From contig NZ_CP036533.1 of the NCBI RefSeq assembly GCF_024585265.1, positions 1,869,001-1,933,000 on the forward strand: DNA of 64,000 nucleotides. Reading direction: 5' to 3'. The notes beneath the pieces were generated by a model that was given only the letters and a program-made list of their open reading frames with translations, was not told where the DNA came from and searched no databases. The DNA comes from Bradyrhizobium sp. WBAH42 (lineage in GTDB: Bacteria; Pseudomonadota; Alphaproteobacteria; Rhizobiales; Xanthobacteraceae). This document shows, piece by piece, positions 1 to 8,828 of the stretch. Numbering within the stretch: the first letter of the stretch is position 1; each line of letters opens with the position of its first letter. A program made the position numbers and the translations under genes.

Positions 1-384
1 CTCGCCATCGACGATTTCGGCACCGGCTATTCGTCGATGTCGCTGATGAAGCACTTCCCGATCGACACGATCAAGATTGACCGCTCCTTCGTGCGCGACC
101 TGCCGCAGGATTCGGAGGATCAGGCGATCGCGCAGGCGATCATCAGCATGGGTAAGGCCCTCGGCATGACCGTCGTCGCCGAAGGCGTCGAGAATGCCGA
201 GCAGGAGGCGTTCCTGCGCAGCCATGGCTGCGACGAGATGCAGGGCTTCCTGATCTCCAAGCCGCTGCCGGCGCGGCAGATGGCTGAGCTGCTGCGGCCG
301 ATGGTGCTGCCCGTCGCGCCGCCGCTCCAGCCGGAAGCGGCCGATGAAGACGCAGCCTCAGGGCTGAAACGCGCTGTCGTCTGA
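1..384 (+). CDS. EAL-domain protein, C-terminal end (5' part outside window)
   Basis: This is the last 127 codons of an EAL-domain protein, open from base 1, so the start lies upstream. EAL domains hydrolyse cyclic-di-GMP and often sit at the C-terminus of membrane or GGDEF-fused signalling proteins. The visible motifs are DDFGTGYSS, IKIDRSFV, TVVAEGVE and QGFLISKPLP, which are the later conserved blocks of the domain, including the metal-binding aspartate pair. The catalytic EAL triplet itself and any N-terminal sensor or GGDEF part are out of view, so activity cannot be judged. About 30 residues rich in Pro and Ala follow the domain. The stop overlaps the end of the convergent small gene by 27 bases. 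Confidence 0.9.
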   Translation, partial: LAIDDFGTGYSSMSLMKHFPIDTIKIDRSFVRDLPQDSEDQAIAQAIISMGKALGMTVVAEGVENAEQEAFLRSHGCDEMQGFLISKPLPARQMAELLRPMVLPVAPPLQPEAADEDAASGLKRAVV

Positions 385-699
385 CGGCTGCGGGTGCAGC
401 TCGCGGACCTCGTGCTCTTCCCCCTCGGCCTTGCTCGGAAAATCCTGGGGGGCCGTCAGTGACGTCTGCTCGTTGAACAGTGCAAGAATGGCACGCGCGC
501 CGTCGGCGAAGCTCGTCCCTTTGCTTACGTCCAATGCGCAGCAGCATGCTGCGCTCATCGGCTCCTGGTCGTCGACCACGGCCATGGCAGGCCCCCACCA
601 CCAGGCAGGCGCGGGCGAACGCTCGTCCTCCGGCACGACATGCCAGCGGACGAACTCCTCCATCACGCGCTCGAATTCCAGGCGGGCAGCCTGATGCAT
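358..699 (-). CDS. hypothetical protein, 113 aa
   Basis: I do not recognise a family. The reading frame gives a soluble, acidic protein with an unusual Trp cluster (PAWWWGP) and a Cys run (AACCCAL), and a low-complexity acidic tail. The ATG at 699 is preferred because GGGAG lies about 10 bases before it; the frame stays open further upstream to a TTG at 870, so a 170-residue version is possible. It is convergent with the EAL gene and overlaps its last 27 bases. The composition (no excess of Arg/Ala-rich shadow sequence) makes it look coding, but support is only moderate. Confidence 0.5.
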   Translation of the reverse strand: MHQAARLEFERVMEEFVRWHVVPEDERSPAPAWWWGPAMAVVDDQEPMSAACCCALDVSKGTSFADGARAILALFNEQTSLTAPQDFPSKAEGEEHEVRELHPQPSDDSAFQP

Positions 700-923
700 G
701 TGGTCGATGCTCCCAGAATCGCGTCCGACGACGGGCCGACACGCCGACTTGATCGTCGCTTCGCTCGGAAAATTCGGTTCGTGCAACTGGGCCGAACCAT
801 GCAGGTCGACGTCGTCGTCGACAATGCGGAACGCGCGGCTGTCGGCGATGCGCCGGCGCGGCCGCGACAATTCATTCTAGCCGCTCGAGGGCACGGCAAG
901 CAAGCGATTGCAGCCGCGATTGC

Positions 924-1916
924 CTAACGCGGCCTGAACGGATGCGCCTTCTGGTGCCAGGCCCAGGCCGTGCGGACGACCGTCGGCAGGTCGGAGTGAC
1001 GCGGCACGAAGTTCAGCACCTTTCTCGCAGCAGAGGGATCGGCGACCAGAAAGGTGGGATCGCCGGCGCGGCGCGGCTTGACCGTGTGCGGCACCTCGCG
1101 CCCGGTCTCCTTCTTGATCGCGTCGAGGATCTCGCGCACGGAAAAACCGGAGCCGGTGCCGAGATTGAAGCTGCCGCCGGCATGGCCTTGTTCCAGAAGC
1201 TTCAAGGCCGCGACATGCGCGGCCGCAAGGTCCGTGACGTGGATGTAGTCGCGGATCGCGGTGCCGTCCGGCGTGTCGTAATCGTCGCCGAACACCGCGA
1301 AGTCGACATGGCCCTGAAGCGCCATCATTGCGCGCGGAATGAGGTGGGTCTCGTTGTCGCGCAGCTCGCCGATGCCGCCGGCCGGATCGGCGCCGCTGGC
1401 GTTGAAATAGCGCAGGCAGAACGCACCGAAGCCATAGGCCGTGCGGTAATCGGCGAGCATGCGCTCGATCATCAATTTCGATGCGCCGTAAGGATTGATC
1501 GGCGCGCAAGGAAAGTCTTCCGGCAGCGCCTTGGAATCGGCGTTGCCGTAGACGGCGCCGGTCGAGGAGAACACGATACGATGGCAGCCCGCGTTGCGCA
1601 TCGCCTGCAACAGCGACAGCGTGCCCTGGACGTTGTTGATGTAATATTTCTGCGGGTCGGTCATGGACTCCCCGACGAGGCTCGCCGCCGCGAAATGCAT
1701 CACCGCCGTGATCTTGTGGTCGGCGAAGGCGCGCGCCAGCGCCGCGCCGTCGAGCAGGTCGCCCGTCACCAGCGGGCCGGATACGAAGCTGCGATGACCC
1801 GTCGAGAGATTGTCATAAACGACGGGCTGATAGCCGGCGGCGGTCAATGCGCGGCAAGCATGCGAGCCAATATAGCCAGCGCCCCCGGTGACGAGGACGG
1901 TCGGTCGGTCAGTCAT
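924..1916 (-). CDS. galE: UDP-glucose 4-epimerase
   Basis: GalE interconverts UDP-glucose and UDP-galactose in the cytoplasm, supplying UDP-galactose for polysaccharide synthesis. The 330-residue length is typical. The N-terminal NAD-binding Rossmann motif GGAGYIGS spans residues 11-18, and the extended-SDR catalytic pair is in NPYGASK (Tyr143, Lys147), with the partner Ser/Thr in FSSTGAVYG near 117-120. The C-terminal part contains the sugar-binding RDYIHVTDLA segment. It lies 19 bases downstream of the WecG-type gene on the same strand, so it is probably the last gene of the polysaccharide operon that begins with the Wzz-like gene. Confidence 0.95.
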   Translation of the reverse strand: MTDRPTVLVTGGAGYIGSHACRALTAAGYQPVVYDNLSTGHRSFVSGPLVTGDLLDGAALARAFADHKITAVMHFAAASLVGESMTDPQKYYINNVQGTLSLLQAMRNAGCHRIVFSSTGAVYGNADSKALPEDFPCAPINPYGASKLMIERMLADYRTAYGFGAFCLRYFNASGADPAGGIGELRDNETHLIPRAMMALQGHVDFAVFGDDYDTPDGTAIRDYIHVTDLAAAHVAALKLLEQGHAGGSFNLGTGSGFSVREILDAIKKETGREVPHTVKPRRAGDPTFLVADPSAARKVLNFVPRHSDLPTVVRTAWAWHQKAHPFRPR

Positions 1917-1935
1917 ATCGTATTCTGCTCTTCTC

Positions 1936-2739
1936 TTAGCGGAGGGGGCGGTTGCGGCTGAAGAGAAGATAGAGCGCGCGGGGGTTGGTGGTCAAATAAC
2001 GCCAGAGCAGACGGCGCGGCTCGAGCAAGGTGCGCCAGGCCCATTCGAGCCCGATCTTCTGCATCCATTGCGGCGCGCGGGAACGGCTCCCTGACAAGAA
2101 GTTGAATAGTCCGCCGGATGTCTTGATGACGCCAACATTGGTCAGATGCGGCGTGAACTCCTTCACGAATGCCTGTTCGTTGGGCACACCGAGCGCGACC
2201 CACAGATAATCCGGCGCCAGGGCATTGATCTCCTTGACCTTGGCACGCAGCGCGTCGCCGCGCAGATAGCCGTGGCTGCGCCCGACGATCTTGAGACGTG
2301 GATACATCTTCTGGACGTTTGCGACCGCAGCGGCGTTCTCGGGCTCGCTTGCGCCGAACATGTAGAAGGTGCGGCCTGCGGCTTCGGCCTTGCGCGCGAC
2401 GACGTGGAACAGGTCCGTGGTTGCGACGCGCTCCGGCAGCGGGAACCAGGATTGCAGCTTCGAAGCTGCGACCAGCGGCTGACCGTCGGCGTTGATCAAA
2501 TCAGCGGCACGGAACAGGCGCTCGGTCTGCGGCTCGGTCGAGCAGCGCGCCAGCACCTCGCCATTGGCCGAGGTCAGGAACAGCGGACGGCCGATGCGAT
2601 GGTCGGGATTGGTCGCCTCGATCATGAAATCGGCGGTCTCTTCCAGGTCGAGCGCGGCCATGCGAAGTCCGCCAACGGTGATTCTCGGCACCTCGGCAGT
2701 TGCTGCCCGTCCGTCGAAGTTGACGCGGCGCTCAAGCAT
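1936..2739 (-). CDS. WecG/TagA/CpsF-family glycosyltransferase
   Basis: Members of this family (GT26) transfer a sugar, such as a ManNAc or uronic acid derivative, to a lipid-linked oligosaccharide during surface polysaccharide assembly. The protein is 267 residues. Family landmarks visible are TSANGEVLARC near residue 56, ADGQPLV near 84-90, the Rossmann-like block TFYMFGASEPE near 124-134, GYLR near 157, and WVALGVPNEQAFV near 177. The start codon lies inside the end of the upstream Wzz-like gene (8-base overlap), which argues for translational coupling. The C-terminal LEWAWRTLLEPRRLLWRYL segment is typical of the family and probably membrane-associating. Confidence 0.9.
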   Translation of the reverse strand: MLERRVNFDGRAATAEVPRITVGGLRMAALDLEETADFMIEATNPDHRIGRPLFLTSANGEVLARCSTEPQTERLFRAADLINADGQPLVAASKLQSWFPLPERVATTDLFHVVARKAEAAGRTFYMFGASEPENAAAVANVQKMYPRLKIVGRSHGYLRGDALRAKVKEINALAPDYLWVALGVPNEQAFVKEFTPHLTNVGVIKTSGGLFNFLSGSRSRAPQWMQKIGLEWAWRTLLEPRRLLWRYLTTNPRALYLLFSRNRPLR

Positions 2740-5107
2740 ATTGTTTGCCTCGCTGGCGCGTTTGCATTGCAGGGGTCAGCTCGTCGAGCACGACGCCGAC
2801 GAGCTTGCGCTCGGCCTGGCCGAGCGCGGTCAGGATCTCTTCCAGGCTGTCGTTGACGTCGAGGCTGGTCGGCAGCACGGCCACCAGCGCGTCGATGTCG
2901 TCGAACAGCTTGCGGCCGCCGGAAGCGAGCGGCAAGGCCGGGCCGTCGAGGACCACGAGATCATAGCCGCCGGCGGAACGGGCCTGCGCAATCGCCTTGC
3001 GGATGGCGTCGGCGGCCTTGCCGGCGTCGCCCTCCGCGGCGGGCAGCACCGAGATGCCGTTGACCGTCCTGATCTCGCGTGCGTCCTTGCTGCCGATCGA
3101 GAGCCAGCCGAGCCTGCTCGGCTCGCTCTTGCCGGGACGGATGACCTTGTTCGAGAGCGAGCGCGCCTGATGGTCAGCATCGATCATCAGCACGCGGGCG
3201 CCGTCGCGTGCGGCCGCCAGCGCGAAATTCAGCGCGGTCACGCTGCGGCCGCTGGTCCTGCCAGCACCGACCAGCGCAACGACCGGCATCGCCTTGCCGC
3301 CGGCGCGCCGCGCCACCGCCGCGCGCAGGTCGCGCCAGGCGTTGAGCAGGCTCGTCAGGGGAAAGCCCGGGCGCAGCGTCGGCCAACCCAGCCGTGTGAG
3401 ATCGACGCCGCCGCCGGTGGGAAGTATGGCGCCGAGCGTGTGGATGACGTCGGCCTCCTGGAAGCGTGCGATCAGCGGCTTCTCGATCAAGGGCTGCTCG
3501 ACCATCGAAGGCTGCAGCGGAGGCGCGGCAAGTTCCGGCGGAGCCGACGCAGCTTCAGATGCGCGCGGGATCTGCCGCGGCTGGGCAACTTCCGCAGGCC
3601 GCGGGAGCTCCGGTGCTCGGGATGCCTGTGGCATCGGCGAGCGCTCATGTCGGGCGGGCGTCGGCGTCGCGGGCGCGGTTGCGCCAGCGAACAGCAAATC
3701 TGCCACAACGAACCAGCTCGATGCAGCGATCGCCCCGAAAATGAAGCCGATCATCGCGAACAGGCTCATCGCCGGCGGGAACGAGCGCCGCTGCGGCACC
3801 GTCGCCTCGCCGATAACGCGGGCGGCCGAGGTGTTCAGGCTCTCCTGCTCCTCGGTCTCGCGGGAGCGCTTGAGAAAGGACTGATAGACCTCGCGGCTGG
3901 CATCGGCTTCGCGCTCGAGCTCGCGCAGCCGCACGGCGGCCTGGCTGAGCTGGACGCTTTGCCGCTTCTGTGCTTCCAGCGCGCGGTTGAGCGAGGCCTC
4001 GAAATCGCGGGCGCGCGTCAGGTCGTTCTTGGCGGACTGGGCGAAGCGGTCGATCTCCTCGTTGATGGTGCGCTTGAGGTCCTCGACCTGCTTCTCGGTC
4101 TGGCGCAGTGCCGGATGGCGCGGGCCGAGCTCGCCGGCCTGCTCCGCATATTTCTTCCGCGCATCGGCATATTGCGCGCGCAAATTCGCAATGGTCGGCG
4201 ATTGCAGCGCCTCCGGAATCGCGCCCGCGTCGGCAGCTGTACGCCGGCTCGCCTCGATCTGGTCGAGCCGCGCCTGCGCATCCATCGTCGCCGCGCGGGC
4301 CGCGGAAAGCCGCTGGTTGCTGGCGGAGAGCTGCTGATCGCTGATCAGCGCATCCTGGGTGCCGACGAAATTGTTCTGGGCCTTGTAGGTCGCCAGCGCG
4401 GTCTCGGCGTTGCGCAGCCGGTCGCGCAGCTCCTTCAGGCGGCTGGAGAGATCGTTGGTGGCCCGCCGTGCCGCCGAAGCCTGCGAATTGCGGGATTCGG
4501 CGAGATAGGCATTGGTCAGCGTGTTGGCGAGCATCGCCGCCTTCGCTGGATTCGTCGACCAGACCTCGACGTCGACGATGAAGCTCTTCTCGGTCTTGCG
4601 AACGGCGATGTGCCTGTTCAGCGCCTCGAGCGCCGCAAGCTGCACCTCCTTCGTCTCTGCGGCGGACGGCGCGCGGGGCTGCAGGCCGATCAGGCCGAGC
4701 AGCGACGACATCAGGCTCGCAGCGTCACCGCCTCCGAATTCCGGGTCCTTGTCGAGACCCGCCTGCTGGATCACCTGGAGCAGCACGCTGTTGGAGGTGA
4801 TCAGGCGCGCCTGGCTCTCCACCACCATGGACATGCCGGAAACGTCCTGGGCGCGCGGCGTGAGCTCGCGGTCGACGAGCTGGAGCTCGCGCGGGTCGAC
4901 ATAGAGCTGAGCGGTGGCGGTGTAGCGGGGCGTCACGCTCTTGCCGATGGTGACGGCAAGCGCCGCGCCGAGCAGGGCGGCCGCGGCGATCGCGACCTTC
5001 CGCCGCCAGAGCAGAGTGGCGAGCTCCAGCACGTTGAAGCCGGCCTGAGGCTTCCGCTCAGAGGCCTCCGGTCTGGCTCGATCGATCGGCTGGTTATAAT
5101 CAAGCAT
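2732..5107 (-). CDS. exopolysaccharide chain-length protein, Wzz/GNVR plus BY-kinase-like domain
   Basis: This 791-residue protein has the layout of fused polysaccharide co-polymerases: an N-terminal membrane segment and Wzz domain (about residues 25-130), a long coiled-coil GNVR region (about 190-430), a second membrane segment (SLFAMIGFIFGAIAASSWF), a Pro/Ala-rich linker, and a C-terminal P-loop ATPase-like domain. Such proteins control chain length and export of exopolysaccharide at the inner membrane. The ATPase domain is odd: the Walker A is GAGRTSGRS, with Arg where Lys is expected, although the Walker A' block (ARVLMIDAD) and DLVVLDGP are kept. The extreme C-terminus has one Tyr only, not a tyrosine cluster, so autokinase activity is doubtful. 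It is the first gene of a Wzz-WecG-GalE operon. Confidence 0.88.
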   Translation of the reverse strand: MLDYNQPIDRARPEASERKPQAGFNVLELATLLWRRKVAIAAAALLGAALAVTIGKSVTPRYTATAQLYVDPRELQLVDRELTPRAQDVSGMSMVVESQARLITSNSVLLQVIQQAGLDKDPEFGGGDAASLMSSLLGLIGLQPRAPSAAETKEVQLAALEALNRHIAVRKTEKSFIVDVEVWSTNPAKAAMLANTLTNAYLAESRNSQASAARRATNDLSSRLKELRDRLRNAETALATYKAQNNFVGTQDALISDQQLSASNQRLSAARAATMDAQARLDQIEASRRTAADAGAIPEALQSPTIANLRAQYADARKKYAEQAGELGPRHPALRQTEKQVEDLKRTINEEIDRFAQSAKNDLTRARDFEASLNRALEAQKRQSVQLSQAAVRLRELEREADASREVYQSFLKRSRETEEQESLNTSAARVIGEATVPQRRSFPPAMSLFAMIGFIFGAIAASSWFVVADLLFAGATAPATPTPARHERSPMPQASRAPELPRPAEVAQPRQIPRASEAASAPPELAAPPLQPSMVEQPLIEKPLIARFQEADVIHTLGAILPTGGGVDLTRLGWPTLRPGFPLTSLLNAWRDLRAAVARRAGGKAMPVVALVGAGRTSGRSVTALNFALAAARDGARVLMIDADHQARSLSNKVIRPGKSEPSRLGWLSIGSKDAREIRTVNGISVLPAAEGDAGKAADAIRKAIAQARSAGGYDLVVLDGPALPLASGGRKLFDDIDALVAVLPTSLDVNDSLEEILTALGQAERKLVGVVLDELTPAMQTRQRGKQYA

Positions 5108-5398
5108 GATCCCCAGCTTTCATTCCAAGTGCCGCGGGCTGAGGGGTTACTCTTCGCTTTACGCCACGCACCCGGGATATAGGTGCCCAATCAACGCAAC
5201 AGGGAAAATTAACCATACTCATTGAGGGACTATTCACCGAAATGGCAAACAAAGCGTTTAAGCGCATGCCATCCCTCGGCGCGTCCTTATGACGCCCGCG
5301 ATACCCGCCTCTTCCAGCAATTAACGGTTCGTTACCGCGCGCAGCATGGCCGCGAGCCGCCGTTCGTCCGGTGATGGGCCGCGCACGTGCCATCGCCG

Positions 5399-6193
5399 TC
5401 AGATCCTCCGAAGAATGACGTGATAGTCGCCGCGGCGGACGTCGGTGCCGCGCGGCAGCACGGCGTTCAGCACCGCGGCGCCGGCGTCGACCAGCGCCGC
5501 AACCAGCGGCTTGCGCCGGCGCATCTCGGGATAGCGCGGACTTTCGACCTCACGGCGGTAGATCATCTCGAGGCCGTTGGCGGCCGCGAATGCTTGGAGC
5601 CGGGGCAGCGTCACCAGCGGATGAAAGAAGGTCGGGAACGGAGGCTCGCCGGGCAGGCCGGCGTCTTTGATGCCGCGGATGTGCCGATAGAACCAGACGT
5701 GAAACCAGTGCGGCGAATATTTGGTGACGACCCCGGAGAGCGAGCGCGGATTGGGCGCGCCGATCAGGATCATCCCGCCGCGCTTGAGCGCGTCACGGAA
5801 ATTCAGCAGCGCGGCGTCGACATCAGGCAGATGCTCGATCACGTTGTAGCAGATCACGAGATCGAAGGTCTCGCGGGCGAAGCGGTAAGCCTGGACGTCG
5901 CCGAGGATCGCCTCGTCGGCGTAGGTGTTGTTGCGGACCTGGTCCTCGTCGATGTCGACGACGGTGACCTTGCTGCGGCTCAGCAAGTCCGGCGGCAGAA
6001 CGCTGCACGAGCCGCCGCCTGCTTCATAGATCGCGAGCTGGCCCCGCGGCAGCTCGCGGCACAGCACGTCATGGACGGCGAGCAGGCTGTCGCGGGCTTC
6101 GCCGGGGACGAGATCATGAAGCGCCTCGGCATAGGGCACGGCCGCGGGGATCGCCGTGGTTGTCGCGAAATCGATCGTGGCTGGCTTGTTCAT
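5399..6193 (-). CDS. class I SAM-dependent methyltransferase
   Basis: This is a 264-residue cytoplasmic methyltransferase of the Methyltransf_11/23 type. Motif I is YEAGGGSC (residues 56-63), the acidic ribose-binding residue is in VTVVDID near Asp80, motif II is near GDVQAYRF, and FDLVICYNVIEHL (110-122) is the classic post-motif block. The substrate is not evident; the location inside the polysaccharide locus suggests methylation of a sugar or lipid-linked intermediate. It is separated from the Wzz operon by about 290 bases and read in the same direction, and is divergent from the following glycosyltransferase, sharing a 322-base region that contains a perfect palindrome. Confidence 0.85.
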   Translation of the reverse strand: MNKPATIDFATTTAIPAAVPYAEALHDLVPGEARDSLLAVHDVLCRELPRGQLAIYEAGGGSCSVLPPDLLSRSKVTVVDIDEDQVRNNTYADEAILGDVQAYRFARETFDLVICYNVIEHLPDVDAALLNFRDALKRGGMILIGAPNPRSLSGVVTKYSPHWFHVWFYRHIRGIKDAGLPGEPPFPTFFHPLVTLPRLQAFAAANGLEMIYRREVESPRYPEMRRRKPLVAALVDAGAAVLNAVLPRGTDVRRGDYHVILRRI

Positions 6194-6515
6194 GGATTCT
6201 GACCGCGCTTGTTCTATTCAAATTTACAGGAAAAAACGCGCCTGCCCGAAGAGCAAATCCGATGCCGCATCGTCTCACCGGTCGCAGTGCTTACGGCCCG
6301 GTTAATGCGCATGCGCATTAACTACAGCATTGTTCATGTTGGAGCGTTGTCGGCGCGTGGACCGCCAATTGCAGCATGACGCGCGGCGAACTTGGTGGTC
6401 ATGTGCCGCGCGGCAGCCGTCCATTTTGGGACGCATCTGTCCCGCGGCGATGTGCCGTCGTGGGACGCGCGATCGAAGCAGGGCTTTTTCAATACATCTC
6501 GGACATCTAGACCTC
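6194..6515. other. divergent intergenic region
   Basis: This gap separates the methyltransferase (minus strand) from a glycosyltransferase (plus strand). It holds a perfect 22-base palindrome at 6301-6322 and a shorter inverted repeat GGGAC-N6-GTCCC at 6428-6443. A reading frame runs through part of it in phase with the glycosyltransferase (from 6330), but its translation is Cys/Arg/Trp-rich and unlike the protein, so I treat it as non-coding. Confidence 0.6.
6301..6322. promoter_or_regulatory. perfect 22-bp palindrome, candidate operator
   Basis: The arms are GTTAATGCGCA and its exact reverse complement with no spacer, so the element is symmetric to the base. It lies about 107 bases before the methyltransferase start and 193 before the glycosyltransferase start, midway between divergent genes, where a shared regulator would bind. 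No poly-T follows, so it is not a typical terminator. The binding protein is unknown. Confidence 0.5.
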
Positions 6516-7544
6516 ATGACATTGATCCCGACAGACCTGTCTGTGGCGCGCATCTCGGATGCCGTGGGCGATCCCAACCGGGAGATCGTGGCGAGCTCTC
6601 GCGTCATCGACCTGTCGGTCGGCATCGTCGTCTGCGTTCCCTGCTTCCGTCGTCCGCAACACCTGCGCCTGACGCTGGAATCGCTGGCGAACCAGCGCAC
6701 CCCGCGTTCCTTTGCCGTCGTCATGGTCGAGAACGACGCGATGCGGCGCGAAAGCACGCCGGTTGCCGCGGAGTTCCTGGCCGCTGGGAGGCTCCAGGGC
6801 GTTTGCCTCATCGAGAAGCGGCAGGGCAATTGCCAGGCGATCAATGCTGCCTTCGAGACCGCGCAGGAGCTGTTTCCCGCTGCAACCCGTTTCCTGATGG
6901 TCGACGACGACGAGATCGCATCAAGCGACTGGCTCGAGCTGATGGTGCGCACCGCGGAGGCGACCGGCGCCGATGTGGTCGGCGGGCCGGTGCTGCCTGT
7001 GTTCGACGACGACAGCAAGCCCTGGCTGTCGCGTCATCCCGCCTTCTGTCCAGCCTACGAGTACAGCGGTGCGGTGCCGCTGATCTACGGCTGCGGCAAT
7101 TGCCTGATCACGCGTGCCGCATTCGAACGGTTCGACCGTCCCGCGTTCGACCTGCGCTTCAATTTTCTCGGCGGCGGTGATTGCGATTTCTTCGTGCGGT
7201 GCCGTGACGCCGGCATGCTGTTCCACTGGACGGCGGAGGCCGTCATCACCGAGACCGTGCCGCACAACCGCACCAGCCTCGGCTGGATCGCAAAACGCGG
7301 CCTGCGCATCGGTGCGATCAATTATCGTGTGCAGTACAAGGCCGCGCGAAGCGCATCGGGGCGGGTGCGGGTGTTCGCGCAGATGCTTGGACGGTTGCCG
7401 CTGTCGCTGCTTCGCGCTGCCGCCTTGTCGACGTCGTCGAAAGCCGTCGTCGCGATGCATCCGGTGATGGTTGCGTTTGGCGCCGCCCTGGCGGCCCTCG
7501 GCCTCGAGCCGAAGCCTTACGAGGCCTCGAAGATCGCGTCTTGA
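6516..7544 (+). CDS. glycosyltransferase family 2
   Basis: This 342-residue protein has a GT-A fold start (VGIVVCVPCFRRP, residues 35-47), the nucleotide-sugar block VENDAM (71-76), and a metal-binding DxD-like VDDDE at 129-133, followed by GGPVLPVF and the acceptor-side GGGDCDFFVRC. It probably adds a sugar to a lipid-linked repeat unit on the cytoplasmic face. The start at 6516 is chosen because homology-like sequence begins there; longer in-frame versions read into the palindrome region. The C-terminal part has hydrophobic stretches suggesting membrane association. It ends 11 bases from the convergent glycosyltransferase. Confidence 0.87.
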   Translation: MTLIPTDLSVARISDAVGDPNREIVASSRVIDLSVGIVVCVPCFRRPQHLRLTLESLANQRTPRSFAVVMVENDAMRRESTPVAAEFLAAGRLQGVCLIEKRQGNCQAINAAFETAQELFPAATRFLMVDDDEIASSDWLELMVRTAEATGADVVGGPVLPVFDDDSKPWLSRHPAFCPAYEYSGAVPLIYGCGNCLITRAAFERFDRPAFDLRFNFLGGGDCDFFVRCRDAGMLFHWTAEAVITETVPHNRTSLGWIAKRGLRIGAINYRVQYKAARSASGRVRVFAQMLGRLPLSLLRAAALSTSSKAVVAMHPVMVAFGAALAALGLEPKPYEASKIAS

Positions 7545-7555
7545 CGCGGCGGGGA

Positions 7556-8542
7556 CTAGATGCCGAAGCGGGCGAGGGCGACCCGGATGGCCGAGCGTGG
7601 CAGCGATCTGAGCGACCGCCGGCCGATCATCGCGAGATAAGCGAACGCCTGGCGATACCTGCCGAAGCGGACCGCCTGCATCGCCGAGTAGGTGACGAGA
7701 TGAATCTCGGCGGCGAGACGCAGCCCGGCCGTCATCCGCCCGGGCAGTCGCGCCAGGATCAACCCGTCATCGAACACCCGCGCAATGGCTGGGAAGAAGT
7801 CCTTCGGCGTCCGGACTGCGGCGTTCATGGTGTTGGCCGTGTGAAGACGATAATCGAGCAGCAGCTCCGGCGCGAATTCGAACTCGCCGATCGCAGCGAG
7901 GCGGCACCAGCAATGCCAGTCCTCGCAGTATCTAAGGGACGTATCGAAGCCGCCGATGGCACGGAAAGCTTCGGCGCGTGCGAGCGCGATGCCGCCATTG
8001 ACAATGAAATTGCCGGCGGCGAGCCGCGTCAGTACGTCGCCGGACGGCTTCCGGCGCCCCTTCAAGAGGCCGCGCCGACCGATCTGGCGACCTTCGCTGT
8101 CGATCGTGTTGTAGTCGCCATAGACGAGAACGGCGCGCGGCGCGCCGCGCGCCGCAGCGAGCAGCGCCGCCACCGCACCAGGACGCAGGCGATCGTCGGC
8201 ATCGAGAAAGAGCAGCCACTCGCCGCTGGCCTGTCGCGCGCCGAGATTGCGCGCGGCCGATACGCCGGCGGAATCGTTGCGGATCAAGCGCAGCCGCGGG
8301 TCACGCACGCCGCGCACGATCGCAACGGTTTGGTCGGCCGAGCCATCGTCGACGACGATCACCTCGGTCACCTCGCGTTGCGCCAGTGCGCTGGCGAGGG
8401 TTTCGCCGACATAGGCCGCAGCGTTCTTGGCGGGAATGACGACCGATACCGATGTGGTCGAGCCGACCTGAAGCGGCAAGCGCGCCGGCACTGTCGCGCG
8501 TGAGGCGGCTGGCAGTTCGAGAACCTCTTCGGCGGTGATCAC
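7556..8542 (-). CDS. glycosyltransferase family 2
   Basis: A 328-residue family 2 transferase: SVVIPAKNAAAYVGETLAS opens the GT-A domain, VVDDGS (near residues 64-68) binds the nucleotide, and FLDADD (112-117) supplies the metal-binding aspartates. RYCEDWHCW is the usual late ED motif containing the catalytic base. The GTG at 8542 is preferred, with a purine-rich GGCGAG about 7 bases upstream; a TTG at 8614 would add 24 residues encoded by AT-richer, intergenic-looking DNA. It is convergent with the preceding glycosyltransferase and divergent from the following one. The sugar specificity cannot be read from sequence. Confidence 0.87.
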   Translation of the reverse strand: MITAEEVLELPAASRATVPARLPLQVGSTTSVSVVIPAKNAAAYVGETLASALAQREVTEVIVVDDGSADQTVAIVRGVRDPRLRLIRNDSAGVSAARNLGARQASGEWLLFLDADDRLRPGAVAALLAAARGAPRAVLVYGDYNTIDSEGRQIGRRGLLKGRRKPSGDVLTRLAAGNFIVNGGIALARAEAFRAIGGFDTSLRYCEDWHCWCRLAAIGEFEFAPELLLDYRLHTANTMNAAVRTPKDFFPAIARVFDDGLILARLPGRMTAGLRLAAEIHLVTYSAMQAVRFGRYRQAFAYLAMIGRRSLRSLPRSAIRVALARFGI

Positions 8543-8828
8543 GCTACGGCTCGCCTTTAATGATCTGTTAACCAGGACCCGTGTGCCGCGCCGAGAAACG
8601 CTGACGATCGCCAAGTCCGGCGGCCTCGGATGATACCCGCATTGCGCTCGAACCCGTTGCCGAGAAGGCCCGCGTCTCGCCGGTTTCGTAGAATAACGTT
8701 AAGTCGCTGGCATTAAGCCTGTGGCAAATTTCAAAGAGTGCGGCAGACGGCCCGTGCGAGAATGCGCATCGGACTGCCGCGGATGGAATCCAGTGCCCGC
8801 AAACACGTTCGAACACGACCCCGATGCG

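Noticed and set aside
2492..5182. An 896-codon open frame on the plus strand opposite the Wzz-like gene
   Set aside because: Arg/Ala/Gly-rich shadow of a GC-rich gene; no domain, and the minus-strand protein is clearly real.
8706..8727. Possible sigma-54 promoter (TGGCAT...TGTGGCA) before the GT-B glycosyltransferase
   Set aside because: The spacing between the GG and GC elements is 13 bases, not the required 10.
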